Source: Nocardiopsis sp. CC223A (lineage in GTDB: Bacteria; Actinomycetota; Actinomycetes; Streptosporangiales; Streptosporangiaceae). Taken from it: a DNA stretch of 64,000 bases. The notes under the pieces were generated by a model, which did not search any database, was not told the origin of the DNA, and was given only the letters and a program-made list of their open reading frames with translations. Within the stretch, counting starts at the first letter, position 1; the number at the start of each line of letters is the position of its first letter. Shown here piece by piece: positions 7,646 through 16,168 of the stretch. The translations under genes were made by a program, and so were the position numbers. Location of the stretch: the NCBI RefSeq assembly GCF_030766825.1, contig NZ_JASFDV010000028.1, forward strand, positions 1 to 64,000. Reading direction: 5' to 3'.

Positions 7646-8788
7646 TCAGGGGGTGGGGTCGTACTGCTCGCCGGTCATCGGGTTGGTGGCCAGCCCGGTG
7701 GCGGGGTCGTAGTCGACGTCCATGCCCAGGTCCGGGTCGTGCAGCAGCCCCGTCTCGGGGTTGCGCGGCAGCCCGGAGGCGGCGTCGATCTCCCAGCCGG
7801 TCACCGGGTCGGTCCGCGGGGCCTGCTCCTGCTCCCCGGCCTCCTCGGAAGGAGCGGCCGAGGGGTCCGCGGAGGGCGCGTCCGACGGCGCGGCCTCGGT
7901 CTCCTCCTGCTCCGGCGCCTGCTCCTCGGCGATGACCTCGCCGCGTCCCGCCTGCGACTCCGCGCCGCCCTGCGGGTCGAGCACGCCCCAGCTCACCAGG
8001 GCCAGGATGACGATGCCCAGGCCCACCCGGTAGTAGACGAACGGCATGAAGCTGTGCGTGGAGATGAACTTCATCAGCCAGGCGATCACCGCGAACCCGA
8101 TCACGCCCGCGATGACCGTGCCCACGATGGTGGCACCCCATCCGGCGTACTCGTTGTCGCCGATGTCGGTCAGCTTGTACAGGCCCGCGCCGAACACGGC
8201 GGGCAGGGCCAGCAGGAAGGCGTACTCGGCCGCGTCCTTGCGGTTGAAGCCCATCAGCATCCCGCCGGTGATGGTGCCGCCGGAGCGGGAGACCCCGGGG
8301 ATCAGGGCCAGGGCCTGGAAGAGGCCGAAGCCCAGGCCGCGCGGGATGTTGAGGTCATCCAGCGTGCGGTGCCTACGGGAGTAGCGGTCCGCCACACCCA
8401 GGAAGACGCCGAAGATGATGAGGTTGAGCGCGACCAGGCGCAGGTCCCGGAAGACGCCGTCGATCTGGTCCTCCAGCAGCAGCCCCAGCACCACGATCGG
8501 GATCGAGCCGAGGATGACGTACCAGCCCATGCGGGCGTTGACGTCGCCGCGCAGGCCGCGGTCGAACAGCGACCTGGTCCAGGTGGAAAGGATCGCCCAG
8601 ATCCGTTGGCGGAAGTAGATGACGACGGCCAGTTCGGTCCCGATCTGGCTGACGGCGGTGAAGGCGGCTCCGGGATCGGGCCAGCCGAAGAACGCGGACA
8701 CCACGCGCAGGTGCCCGCTGGAGGAGATCGGGAGGAATTCGGTCAGGCCTTGGACCAGGCCGAGAACGATGGCTTCGAGAATGGACAC
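7646..8788 (-). CDS. uppP: Undecaprenyl-diphosphatase with repeat-bearing C-terminal tail
   Basis: 380 residues. The first about 267 are a complete UppP/BacA membrane enzyme, which dephosphorylates undecaprenyl diphosphate for the cell-wall lipid cycle. The active-site motifs are TEFLPISSSGH (residues 16-26) and GVSRSGG (near 165). The remaining about 113 residues are extra: first an acidic Glu/Ala/Ser/Pro stretch, then a series of about eight-residue units of pattern (D/N)P-x-x-G-x-x-x (DPVTG, DAASG, NPETG, DPDLG, DPATG, NPMTG). Ordinary UppP proteins end near residue 270-290. The gene appears monocistronic. Confidence 0.9.
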   Translation of the reverse strand: MSILEAIVLGLVQGLTEFLPISSSGHLRVVSAFFGWPDPGAAFTAVSQIGTELAVVIYFRQRIWAILSTWTRSLFDRGLRGDVNARMGWYVILGSIPIVVLGLLLEDQIDGVFRDLRLVALNLIIFGVFLGVADRYSRRHRTLDDLNIPRGLGFGLFQALALIPGVSRSGGTITGGMLMGFNRKDAAEYAFLLALPAVFGAGLYKLTDIGDNEYAGWGATIVGTVIAGVIGFAVIAWLMKFISTHSFMPFVYYRVGLGIVILALVSWGVLDPQGGAESQAGRGEVIAEEQAPEQEETEAAPSDAPSADPSAAPSEEAGEQEQAPRTDPVTGWEIDAASGLPRNPETGLLHDPDLGMDVDYDPATGLATNPMTGEQYDPTP

Positions 8789-9206
8789 GGCAGGGTCTGC
8801 TCCGGGTTGTCACGGTGGCGTCGCCGGGTGGGAAACCAGGGGGTGACCGGGGTACACCGGGACGTGTCCCCGGGGGGAACGGGACCGGGAACGGCTCCGG
8901 GGGGTGCGGCGCCGTTCGCGTCCGTGGTGGACCGGGGGCGGCGGGCGAGGACCCGGAGCCCTGGTCAGAGGCAAGAATAGTGTGCCCCGGGAGGGACGGC
9001 GGACACGGGGCGCGGGGAGCCGGGGTGCCGCCCGCCCCGCGGTTCCCGGACCGGGCGGGGGCTCTGCCGTCCGCCCCGGCCGGCACCGTGCTCACCGGGG
9101 CCCGGGCGCGCTCGTTCTGCCGGGGTGGATCGTGCCGGTGGGCTGTGCCGTTGCGGTCCGGTTCGCGCGCGCCGATCCCTGACCGCGGCCCGTCGCCCCC
9201 GCCCCG
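8789..9206. other. 418 bp intergenic region, no gene seen
   Basis: Between two minus-strand genes. Frames here lack starts with ribosome binding sites and consistent codon bias. A single AT-rich spot, AGAATA at 8974-8979 (TATTCT on the minus strand), could be a -10 element for uppP, but no -35 is obvious. Confidence 0.4.
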
Positions 9207-9959
9207 CTACGCGGGGTCCCGGCCGTCCGACCCGGCGGCGGACCCGGCCTCCGGGATGGGGTGTCGGCCGACGAGCCCTTCGCGGGCGTCCTCCGTCACG
9301 ATCCGCTCCGCCGCCTCCGCGTCCCGGTCCCGCAGGGCGCGGACCAGGGCGCGGTGGTAGGTGTAGCGGTCCAGGGCGGACAGGTCCCCGGCGGAGACGT
9401 GCTCCAGCAGGCGGGTGCGGTGCTCGGCCCTGGAGAAGACGCGCGTCTGTTCCACGAGCCCCACCAGGACGGGGTTGTTCGCGCAGGTGTCCACCGTGTC
9501 GTTGAACTGCTGCACGGTGTCGAGCAGGGCGCCGATGTAGTCGTCGACGGAGCGCCCCTGGGAGCTGCGCCGCTGGATGAGGATCAGCAGGTCGTCGGCC
9601 TCGTCGAGGATGCCGTCGAGCCGGTCCAGCTGGGCGTCGGAGGCGTGGCGCGCGGCGAAGCGGGCGACCAGGCCGCGCAGTGCGCCCTCGACTTCGGCCA
9701 GGTCCTGGACCGCGGTGTCCTCCAGGGCCGAGACGATGGTGGTGCGGGGTCCGACGCGGTCGAGCAGACCTTCCCGCTCCAGCCGCCGGATGGCGTCGCG
9801 CACCGGGGTCGGGCTCACGGACAGGCGTTCGGCGAGCCCGCGTTCGGTGATCTTCTCCCCGGGGCCGAGCTCCCCCGACCTGATGGCGTCGCGCACCGCC
9901 CTGTAGGTGCGATCGGCCAGCGTCTCGGTGGTCAAGGTGCGCAACTGCCTGCCGGTCAT
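9207..9959 (-). CDS. GntR family regulator, FadR/FCD subfamily
   Basis: 250 residues from ATG 9959. An N-terminal winged helix (YRAVRDAIRSGELGPGEKITERGLAERLSVSPTPVRDAIRRLEREGLL) precedes an all-helical FCD ligand domain ending near RALVRALRDRDAEAAERIV. FCD regulators usually sense carboxylic acids. A longer frame reaches an ATG-type start at 9992, but that start abuts a palindrome at 9998-10015, so the shorter form is preferred. There is no divergent partner, so targets are unknown; the palindrome suggests autoregulation. Confidence 0.85.
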   Translation of the reverse strand: MTGRQLRTLTTETLADRTYRAVRDAIRSGELGPGEKITERGLAERLSVSPTPVRDAIRRLEREGLLDRVGPRTTIVSALEDTAVQDLAEVEGALRGLVARFAARHASDAQLDRLDGILDEADDLLILIQRRSSQGRSVDDYIGALLDTVQQFNDTVDTCANNPVLVGLVEQTRVFSRAEHRTRLLEHVSAGDLSALDRYTYHRALVRALRDRDAEAAERIVTEDAREGLVGRHPIPEAGSAAGSDGRDPA

Positions 9960-9997
9960 GCCCCGACGATAGCGGACTCCGAATCTCCGCACGCCGT

Positions 9998-10015
9998 TTT
10001 GTCATTTTTGACAAA
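9998..10015. promoter_or_regulatory. Palindromic operator TTTGTCA-N4-TGACAAA
   Basis: TTTGTCA (9998-10004) and TGACAAA (10009-10015) form an exact inverted repeat in an AT-rich island about 40 bp upstream of the GntR gene. TTGTCA on the minus strand could double as a -35 box. It is the likely autoregulatory site. Confidence 0.55.
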
Positions 10016-10219
10016 CTTGAAATATCAAAACTGGAATCGGCGTGGCCGGGCCCCGCCGTCCCGCCGAGCGGATGGGGCGGCGCCGGGCCTGTCGCGCACC
10101 GCCGTGCAGGTCGGCGCGATCGCCGCCGCGGGTGTCATCGGCCCGGTCCTCGGGGGGTGCCCGCCGGTGCCGGGTTCCCCATCCTCGACCGGATCATCGC
10201 GGGACCGGCCGCGGCGGCG

Positions 10220-10918
10220 CTACCGCCGACCGCCCCCGCCCCCGCGCTCGGCCGCCGCCGACCCCCCGTCGGGGTGGAGGGCGCCGAGGATGAGCGAGAG
10301 TCCGAAGGCGAAGTCCTCGTCGGGGTCGTAGTCCCCGGCCCCGGCCTGGGCGGCGATGACCTCGGCCAGGTGGGGGTGGGCCCGGCCCAGGGGGCCGTCC
10401 AGGATGCCACCCGCGACCTCGGCCAGGCCCTCGCGATCGGTGAAGGGCAGGCTCAGCTCCTGCATGACGAACCCGTACACGTAGCTGTCGATCACGGACA
10501 CCGCGCGCATGGCCAGGGTCACGGAGAAGCCCTGGGACCGCAGGATGCCCAGGACGGTGTCGTGGTGGCGCAGCGTCGCCGGGCCGGGGTCGGTACGGGA
10601 GTCCAGCAGGCCGACCGCCCAGGGGTGGCGGCGCAGCGCGGCGCGGGCGGAGGCGGCCCGGTCGCGCACGGCGGACCGCCAGTCCGCGGCGGGGTCGGGG
10701 AGGTCGATCTCGGCGAACACCGCGTCGACCATCCCGTCGAGGAGGGCCTCCCGGTTGGCCACGTGGTTGTAGAGCGACATCGCCTCGACGCCCAGTCGAC
10801 CCGCGACGGCCCGCATGGTGACCCCGGCCTCGCCCTTGTCGTCGGCCAGGGCGATCGCGGCGGTGACCACCCGCTCCCGGCTCAGTTGGGGGCGCTTGGG
10901 GCGTCCGCGTCCGGCCAT
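10220..10918 (-). CDS. TetR family regulator (TetR_C-type ligand domain)
   Basis: 232 residues. The helix-turn-helix is VTMRAVAGRLGVEAMSLYNHVANREALLDGM, typical of the TetR subfamily whose C-terminal domain follows with AVSVIDSYVYGFVMQEL and an acidic DYDPDEDFAFGLSLIL. The last residues are Gly/Arg-rich. It is divergent from the NAD(P)-binding gene at 11010, and two palindromic sites lie between, so it most likely represses both itself and that operon. Confidence 0.87.
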   Translation of the reverse strand: MAGRGRPKRPQLSRERVVTAAIALADDKGEAGVTMRAVAGRLGVEAMSLYNHVANREALLDGMVDAVFAEIDLPDPAADWRSAVRDRAASARAALRRHPWAVGLLDSRTDPGPATLRHHDTVLGILRSQGFSVTLAMRAVSVIDSYVYGFVMQELSLPFTDREGLAEVAGGILDGPLGRAHPHLAEVIAAQAGAGDYDPDEDFAFGLSLILGALHPDGGSAAAERGGGGGRR

Positions 10919-10942
10919 GGTCCTCCTCGGGTCTTGCCGAAA

Positions 10943-10978
10943 CTTACGAGGTAAGTATAACGTTACTTACGTCGTAAG
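10943..10978. promoter_or_regulatory. Twin TetR operators CTTAC-N3-GTAAG
   Basis: CTTACGAGGTAAG at 10943-10955 and CTTACGTCGTAAG at 10966-10978 are perfect palindromes with a three-base centre, spaced 23 bp centre to centre, two DNA turns. They fill the gap between divergent genes, and ATAACGTTA lies between them. Confidence 0.7.
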
Positions 10979-11009
10979 TCAGTGCAGCTGTTCAAAGGAG
11001 TTCAGGACC

Positions 11010-11726
11010 ATGCGGAAGGTGTGCATCATCGGCGCCTCGGGCAAGCTCGGGCGGTACATGGTCGGCCACGCGCTGGACCGCGGATACGAGGTCGTGGGCG
11101 TCTGCCGCGAGCGCAGCGTCCCCAAACTCGCGGACTTCGCCGACCGGATCACGATTGTCCCCGGGGACACGAACGACCGGGAGGTGATCCGGCGGGCGGT
11201 CGCCGGATGCGACGGGGTGCTGACCGTGCTGGTGCCCTGGGGCGTGCGGCAGTACTCGTCGGGCACGGCGCAGGCGGTGCTCGACCTCGCCGAACCCGAC
11301 GCGCGGCTGGTCTTCTCCTGCGGCTGGCACGTCGCCCGGGACGAACACGACCGGTACTCCAGGAAGTTCAGGGCCACCGTGCGCGTGGTCACCGTGCTGG
11401 CCCGCCTCCTGCGCGCCGTCGAGATCGACGACCAGGTGGAGGCCGGCCGCCGGATCTTCGCCAGCGACCGGCGGTGGACCCTGGTCCGGGGGAGCGACCT
11501 GGAGGAGGGCGAGAGCCAGGGGCTGCCCGTGTGGAGCCGCCACGTCGGGGACCCGGTGCTGGAGAGCAACCTGACCCGCCGGGTGGACTTCGCGCTGTTC
11601 ATGGTGGAGGCGCTCACCGACGACACCCTCGTCCGTGAGGCGCCCGCCATCGTCGGCCGCCTGTCGCCCAGCGCCCTGGCGCACGCCGCCGACGGCGGCG
11701 CCTCCGCCGCGGAAGAGACCCCCTAG
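11010..11726 (+). CDS. NAD(P)-binding (NmrA/SDR-like) protein
   Basis: 238 residues. The Rossmann motif is CIIGASGKLGRYMVGHALD at the N-terminus, followed by an atypical-SDR layout (VPGDTNDREVIRRAVAGCDGVLTVLVPWG). The usual SDR Tyr-x-x-x-Lys is replaced by a region reading YSRKFRATVRVV. Such proteins act as NAD(P)-dependent reductases or redox sensors. ATG 11010 has an AAAGGAG box nine bases upstream. It is the first target of the twin TetR operators and is followed 38 bp later by a DUF418 membrane protein. Confidence 0.75.
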   Translation: MRKVCIIGASGKLGRYMVGHALDRGYEVVGVCRERSVPKLADFADRITIVPGDTNDREVIRRAVAGCDGVLTVLVPWGVRQYSSGTAQAVLDLAEPDARLVFSCGWHVARDEHDRYSRKFRATVRVVTVLARLLRAVEIDDQVEAGRRIFASDRRWTLVRGSDLEEGESQGLPVWSRHVGDPVLESNLTRRVDFALFMVEALTDDTLVREAPAIVGRLSPSALAHAADGGASAAEETP

Positions 11727-11764
11727 ATCCCGGCGCCCGCGCCGCACCCACGGGAACGGACACC

Positions 11765-12982
11765 ATGACCGACCAAGCCCTCGCGCCCCGTTCCGGCGGA
11801 CGCGCCCTCGCCCCCGACCTCGCCCGCGGGGTCATGCTCCTGTCCATCGCCCTGGCCAACGTGCCATGGTTCCTCTACGGCGCGGCGACCTCCGGCGTCA
11901 GCGCCCACCGCACCGGCGCCACCGGCCTCGACGCCCTGTGGCAGACCGTCGCGATCGTCGCGATCGACGGGCGGAGCTACCCGTTGTTCGCCTTCCTCTT
12001 CGGATACGGCATCTGGCAGCTCTACACCCGGCAGCGGGAGAGGGCGCCGGACGAGGCGTCGGCGCTCCGCCTGCTCCGGTCGCGCCACCTCTGGATGATC
12101 GCCTTCGGCGCTGTCCATGCCGCGCTGCTCTGGTACGGGGACGTCCTGGGCGCCTACGGCCTCGTCGGACTCCTCGTGGCCTGGCTCTTCCTCCGCCGCG
12201 CGAGCAGGACCCTCGTGGCGTGGGCCGTCGGGCTCGCCTGCCTGCTCGGCCTCGCGGCCGCGGCCGTGACGGCGGCGGGGGCCCTCGTCCCGGGGCAGGG
12301 CTCCGGCCTGCCCTCGGGGGCGGTGCCGCAGCTCGCCGAGATCACGCCGTACGCCGCGTCCGTCCTGCCCCGGCTCCAGACGTGGGCCGTCGTGACCGTG
12401 GGGCAGGGGGTGCTCGGACTCGTGGTGCCGATCGCGGTCCTCGTCGCGATCGTCTGCGCGCGGCACCGGGTGCTGGAGGACCCGGGGGCGCACCGGCCGC
12501 TGCTGGTGCGCACGGCGGTCCTCGGCATCGCCGCCGGGTGGGCCGGGGCCGTCCCGTCCGCCCTGGTCCACCACGGCCTGTGGGACCTGCCCGAGTGGGC
12601 GCCGCTCCTGCTCAACGGGTTCACCGGGCTGTTCGCCGCGCTCGGCTACGCGGCGCTGATCGCCCTCGCCGCGGCACGGATCGCGGCCTTCCGGGGCCCC
12701 GGCCCGCTCGCGTTCGCGCTGACGGCCGTGGGCAAGAGGTCCCTGTCCTGCTACCTGTTCCAGTCGGTGGTCTTCGCGCCCGTGCTGTGCGCCTGGGGCC
12801 TGGGGCTCGGCGGCGTCCTCACGCAGTGGCAGGCCGCACTGCTGGCGGTCGTGACCTGGTCCGTCTCGGTGGGCCTGGCAACGGCCCTGGAACGGGCGGG
12901 GCGGCGCGGCCCTGCGGAGTGGCTGCTGCGTGTCCTGGCCTACCGTGACAGGAACCCGTCCGCGACCCCCATGGCGCCCTGA
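11765..12982 (+). CDS. DUF418 family membrane protein
   Basis: 405 residues with about nine to ten membrane helices. It begins with a short charged tail then RALAPDLARGVMLLSIALANV, the usual start of the family. The C-terminal DUF418 region contains GKRSLSCYLFQSVVFAP. The function is unknown; some relatives sit with transport or antibiotic-resistance genes. It is probably cotranscribed with the preceding gene. Its last 106 bases, including the stop, are part of a 112 bp tandem duplication. Confidence 0.8.
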   Translation: MTDQALAPRSGGRALAPDLARGVMLLSIALANVPWFLYGAATSGVSAHRTGATGLDALWQTVAIVAIDGRSYPLFAFLFGYGIWQLYTRQRERAPDEASALRLLRSRHLWMIAFGAVHAALLWYGDVLGAYGLVGLLVAWLFLRRASRTLVAWAVGLACLLGLAAAAVTAAGALVPGQGSGLPSGAVPQLAEITPYAASVLPRLQTWAVVTVGQGVLGLVVPIAVLVAIVCARHRVLEDPGAHRPLLVRTAVLGIAAGWAGAVPSALVHHGLWDLPEWAPLLLNGFTGLFAALGYAALIALAAARIAAFRGPGPLAFALTAVGKRSLSCYLFQSVVFAPVLCAWGLGLGGVLTQWQAALLAVVTWSVSVGLATALERAGRRGPAEWLLRVLAYRDRNPSATPMAP

Positions 12983-13100
12983 CCTCCCGGCAACGGCCCT
13001 GGAACGGGCGGGGCGGCGCGGCCCTGCGGAGTGGCTGTTGCGTGTCCTGGCCTACCGTGACAGGAACCCGTCCGCGACCCCCATGGCGCCCTGACCTCCC
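12877..13100 (+). repeat. 112 bp tandem duplication at a gene 3' end
   Basis: Unit 1 is 12877-12988 and unit 2 is 12989-13100. They differ at a single base (C at 12926, T at 13038). Unit 1 contains the last 35 codons and stop of the DUF418 gene; unit 2 is a non-coding copy right behind it. The first base pairs after unit 2 complete a hairpin with its end. Confidence 0.95.
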
Positions 13101-13118
13101 ACCGGGGGGAGGTCAGGG
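13090..13118. terminator. Hairpin CCTGACCTCCC / GGGGAGGTCAGG
   Basis: CCTGACCTCCC at the end of the second repeat unit pairs with the following GGGAGGTCAGG across a short loop. It is placed as a terminator for the DUF418 operon, and after the duplication only the distal copy can form it. Confidence 0.6.
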
Positions 13119-13161
13119 CGTGTCCGCCGTCCCCCCGCCGACGGCGAACGCCTCCCCGGAC

Positions 13162-13285
13162 GGTGTCCCACCGAGTGGTGCGACTCCGTTCGGCTCCAGA
13201 GCCCCAGAGGTGACGACGCGCTGGTCGGCGATTCGTTCTTGTGGGAACAACCGCGTTGTTCCCACACCACTCCACGGGACATGAC
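13162..13285. repeat. MITE-like dispersed element, copy 1
   Basis: A 124 bp sequence with a second copy at 26013-26134. The ends are imperfect inverted repeats: TGTCCCACCGAGTGGTGCG on the left against TGTCCCGTGGAGTGGTGTG read from the right. The interior carries a perfect 11 bp hairpin, GTGGGAACAAC-CGC-GTTGTTCCCAC. It lies between convergent genes and encodes nothing convincing. Confidence 0.85.
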
Positions 13286-13345
13286 GCCTCCCCGGCGGCG
13301 TGTACGGCCGCCGGGGAGGACGGACATCCATCCGCCGGTCCCCGC

Positions 13346-14254
13346 CTACCCCTTGGATTCGAGGCGGCCCAGCGGGGAACCCTCCAGGGCCGCGCACTCC
13401 CGCTTCCAGGAGTCGGGCTCCACACCGAGCGCGTCGTGCAGGTAGGCGGTGGTCAGGTGCCGGATCAGGGCGACCCGCTCCGGGGACTCGTCGGTCGTCT
13501 CCGCCGCGCCGTACCCCGACACCCCGCCCAGGGAGTGATGCGCGCCGAACAGCGTCAACAGGCTCTTGCGCCCCGGGCTCAGGTGGTACGCGTCGGTCCA
13601 CCAGTCCGGCCCCCGCACGGAGAGCTGTGAGTGGTCGTCGTCCCCCGCCACGACCAGGGCGGGCGCGGTCATCCCGGTGAAGTCCGGGTTCATGAACGGG
13701 AGGTGCTCGGCGGCGAACGGTGTGAGCGCGTCACCACCGCGTCCGGCCGCGGCGAGCAGCACGCCCGCCTTGACACGCGGGTCGGCCAGGTCCTCTCCCG
13801 GCACGCCGCCGGAGTCCAGTACCCGCGCGCCCAGCAGGGTCCCGACGGTCTGGGCTCCCCAGGAGTGGCCCGCGGCGGCGATGCGGTCGCGGTCCAACCG
13901 CCCGGTCGGGCCGGGGACGGCGGCCTCCAGAACGTCGAGGTGGTCGAGGATCCGGCCGAGGTCGGCCACGCGGATGCGCCAGATCTCCGGTGTGCGGGGG
14001 TCGTCGGGGGCGAGCCCGAGTCTCCGGGAGTCGAGGTGGGTGGGCTGGACCACGGCGAACCCGTTCGCGGCCCAGTGGTCGGCCAGCGGCGCGTAGCCGT
14101 CCATCGACTCCCCGAACCCGTGCGAGAAGACGACGACCGGCAGGGGGCCGGTGCCCGTAGCGGGTGCGGACACGCGGACGTGCAGGTCCGCGCCGCGTTC
14201 GGGGGCGGGCAGGACGACGGGTCGGATGGAGATGACCGGGGTCGGGTCGCTCAT
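13346..14254 (-). CDS. Alpha/beta hydrolase, chlorophyllase/PAF-acetylhydrolase-like
   Basis: 302 residues. The serine-hydrolase elbow is AAAGHSWGAQT near residue 135. The oxyanion region is VVFSHGFGESMDGY, an acid follows strand 7 (VVAGDDDHSQL), and the likely His is in LFGAHHSLGG. ATG 14254 gives MSDPTPVISIRP; a longer frame exists but adds unlikely residues. No signal peptide. It is divergent from the TetR gene at 14388 and shares an operator region with it, so it is the probable regulated target. Confidence 0.8.
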   Translation of the reverse strand: MSDPTPVISIRPVVLPAPERGADLHVRVSAPATGTGPLPVVVFSHGFGESMDGYAPLADHWAANGFAVVQPTHLDSRRLGLAPDDPRTPEIWRIRVADLGRILDHLDVLEAAVPGPTGRLDRDRIAAAGHSWGAQTVGTLLGARVLDSGGVPGEDLADPRVKAGVLLAAAGRGGDALTPFAAEHLPFMNPDFTGMTAPALVVAGDDDHSQLSVRGPDWWTDAYHLSPGRKSLLTLFGAHHSLGGVSGYGAAETTDESPERVALIRHLTTAYLHDALGVEPDSWKRECAALEGSPLGRLESKG

Positions 14255-14312
14255 GGGGATTCCCTTCGGCGGGCACGGCGGAGACGGTGCGGTCCGTGCC
14301 ACAATGAACAAG

Positions 14313-14353
14313 CGGAACGATGCTCCGATTGAATATACGGAACATCGCTCCGT
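14313..14353. promoter_or_regulatory. Twin TetR operators CGGAnC-N3-GnTCCG
   Basis: CGGAACGATGCTCCG at 14313-14327 and CGGAACATCGCTCCG at 14338-14352 are imperfect palindromes 25 bp apart, in an AT-rich gap between the hydrolase and the TetR gene. The same arrangement recurs at three other TetR genes here. Confidence 0.65.
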
Positions 14354-14387
14354 TTAACAAGGCTGCACGGGAAAGGAGCGGGGAACG

Positions 14388-14999
14388 GTGACGGATCAGG
14401 AACAGGGGGGCGGCGCACCGCGCAAGCGGGCCGACGCCCGGCGCAACGAGCAGGTCCTGCTGGACGCCGCGGCCGCCGTCTTCGTCGAGTCCGGCGTCGA
14501 CGCCCCCGTGCGCGCGATCGCCGCCCGCGCGGGCGTCGGCATGGGCACCGTCTACCGCCACTTCCCGACCCGGGCCGACCTGGTCACCGCCGTCTACCGC
14601 CACCAGATCGAGGCCTGCGCCGAGGCCGGGCCCCGACTGCTGGCCACCTCGGACACCCCCTACGACGCGCTGGTGGAGTGGTCCGGGCTCTTCGTGGGGT
14701 TCCTGGTCACCAAGCACGGCCTCGCCGCCGCCATGCAGGGCGACAGCGCCGGATTCCAGGCCCTGCACGCCTCCTTCCTGGACCGGCTCGTGCCCGTCTG
14801 CGGGGAGATCCTCCGCGCCGCGGAGGACGCCGGGCAGATCACCGCCGGGATCGGCGGGTACCAGCTGATGCGCGCCATCGGCAACCTCTGCGCCGGTGCC
14901 GAGTCCGACCCCGGCTACGACGCCGAGCGCATGGTCGGCGTGCTCCTGGCCGGCCTGCGCGGGGACCGGCGGCGGTCCGACCCGGGTGTGCGTGGGTGA
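14388..14999 (+). CDS. TetR family transcriptional regulator
   Basis: 203 residues. The helix-turn-helix is APVRAIAARAGVGMGTVYRHFPTRADLVTAVY, and the C-terminal domain resembles the SbtR-like group (FLVTKHGLAAAMQGD). GTG 14388 follows a GGAGCGGGG stretch. It probably autoregulates through the twin sites just upstream. The last eight codons and the stop are inside a 128 bp tandem duplication. Confidence 0.87.
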   Translation: MTDQEQGGGAPRKRADARRNEQVLLDAAAAVFVESGVDAPVRAIAARAGVGMGTVYRHFPTRADLVTAVYRHQIEACAEAGPRLLATSDTPYDALVEWSGLFVGFLVTKHGLAAAMQGDSAGFQALHASFLDRLVPVCGEILRAAEDAGQITAGIGGYQLMRAIGNLCAGAESDPGYDAERMVGVLLAGLRGDRRRSDPGVRG

Positions 15000-15228
15000 T
15001 GGAGGGTCCGTCGGCCCGCGGTCCGGAGCGCCCCCGGGCGCCGTGGAGCCGCACATCCCGCGCCGCCGAACGCCCCTCGCGGTCGGCCGGGGGAGGTCAG
15101 TGGTCCGACCCGGGTGTGCGTGGGTGATGGAGGGTCCGTCGGCCCGCGGTCCGGAGCGCCCCCGGGCGCCGTGGAGCCGCACATCCCGCGCCGCCGAACG
15201 CCCCTCGCGGTCGGCCGGGGGAGGTCAG
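14974..15228 (+). repeat. 128 bp perfect tandem duplication at a gene 3' end
   Basis: Unit 1 is 14974-15101 and unit 2 is 15102-15228; 127 bases are identical. Unit 1 begins inside the last codons of the TetR gene and carries its stop. The end of unit 2 touches the stop of the convergent phosphodiesterase gene (15225). Both units contain the same GC-rich, partly self-complementary sequence. Confidence 0.95.
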
Positions 15229-16076
15229 CCGTCCGTCTCCGGCACGGGGGCCCACGAGTCCAGCTGCTCGGCGTCGATCTCGTAGAGGGCCCCGGTCCCC
15301 GCCCGCACCAGCGGAACGGAGGAGGCCACCACGGCGTCCGGGTACACGTCGACCCGGGTGAAGGCCGAACCCGCCAACCCGCGGGTGGCGTTCTTCGGGG
15401 CGAGCGTGTCACCGGAGTAGGCGAGCGCCCCCGAGATCCACGCCGGGATCCCGGCGAAGGCCCCGGCGGCCGGGTGGTGGGCGTGCCCGGACAGCACCAT
15501 GCGCACGTCGCTGCCGCGCAGGACGTCGGCGAGCTTCTCGGGGGAGCGCAGCCCCAGCGGGTCCATCAGGGGGAGCGGCGAGGGGATCGGGGAGTGGTGC
15601 AGGCCCAGGACCGTGCCCTCGGGAGCCGGCGAGGCCAGCTCCTCGCGCAGCCACTCCAGCTGTTCCTCCCCGAGTTCGCCGTGGTGGTGGCCGGGCACCG
15701 TGCTGTCCAGGACGACGATCCGCAGACCGCCGATCCGGTGGACGTAGTACAGGGGCGCGTCGGAGCCGGGTTCGTCCAGCAGGCCCGCGCGCAGCGCCCC
15801 GCGTTCGTCGTGGTTGCCCATCATGTACAGGGCCGGGACGCCCAGGCGCTCGGCCACGGGTTCAACCGCCTCGCGCAGGATCTCGTAGGAGCGCGGGTCG
15901 CCCGCGTCGGCGAGGTCGCCGGACAGCAACAGGGCGGAGAGGGGGATCCCCGCCTCCTCGACGGATCGCAGCGCCGTCGCCAGGTGGTCGACCGTGTCCT
16001 GGCCGTGCAGGGGCTCGCCCGCGCCGACGATGTGGACATCGCTGAGCTGGATGATGGTGTGAACGGGAGAGGGCAT
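15225..16076 (-). CDS. Metallophosphoesterase, cyclic-nucleotide phosphodiesterase (CpdA)-like
   Basis: 283 residues. All metallophosphoesterase motifs are in order: LSDVHIVG (residue 11), LSGDLADAG, MMGNHDERG, LGLHHSPI and LSGHAHHPAAG. This spacing matches class III phosphodiesterases that hydrolyse cAMP or other phosphodiesters. It is cytoplasmic with no signal peptide. ATG 16076. It is convergent with the TetR gene, separated only by the tandem repeat, and nothing suggests an operon partner. Confidence 0.85.
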   Translation of the reverse strand: MPSPVHTIIQLSDVHIVGAGEPLHGQDTVDHLATALRSVEEAGIPLSALLLSGDLADAGDPRSYEILREAVEPVAERLGVPALYMMGNHDERGALRAGLLDEPGSDAPLYYVHRIGGLRIVVLDSTVPGHHHGELGEEQLEWLREELASPAPEGTVLGLHHSPIPSPLPLMDPLGLRSPEKLADVLRGSDVRMVLSGHAHHPAAGAFAGIPAWISGALAYSGDTLAPKNATRGLAGSAFTRVDVYPDAVVASSVPLVRAGTGALYEIDAEQLDSWAPVPETDG

Positions 16077-16168
16077 GGGACCACCGCCGTGGATTCTCGT
16101 TCCGTGAGATCAGCCGTTCATGGCATCTCGTTGCACACCTCAGCGTCGGCGACCCCGGTGAACGCCGG

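Noticed and set aside
8904-9182. Plus-strand frame ending in a hydrophobic stretch
   Set aside because: Composition is Gly/Arg-rich, no ribosome binding site, and codon bias is not that of the neighbours.
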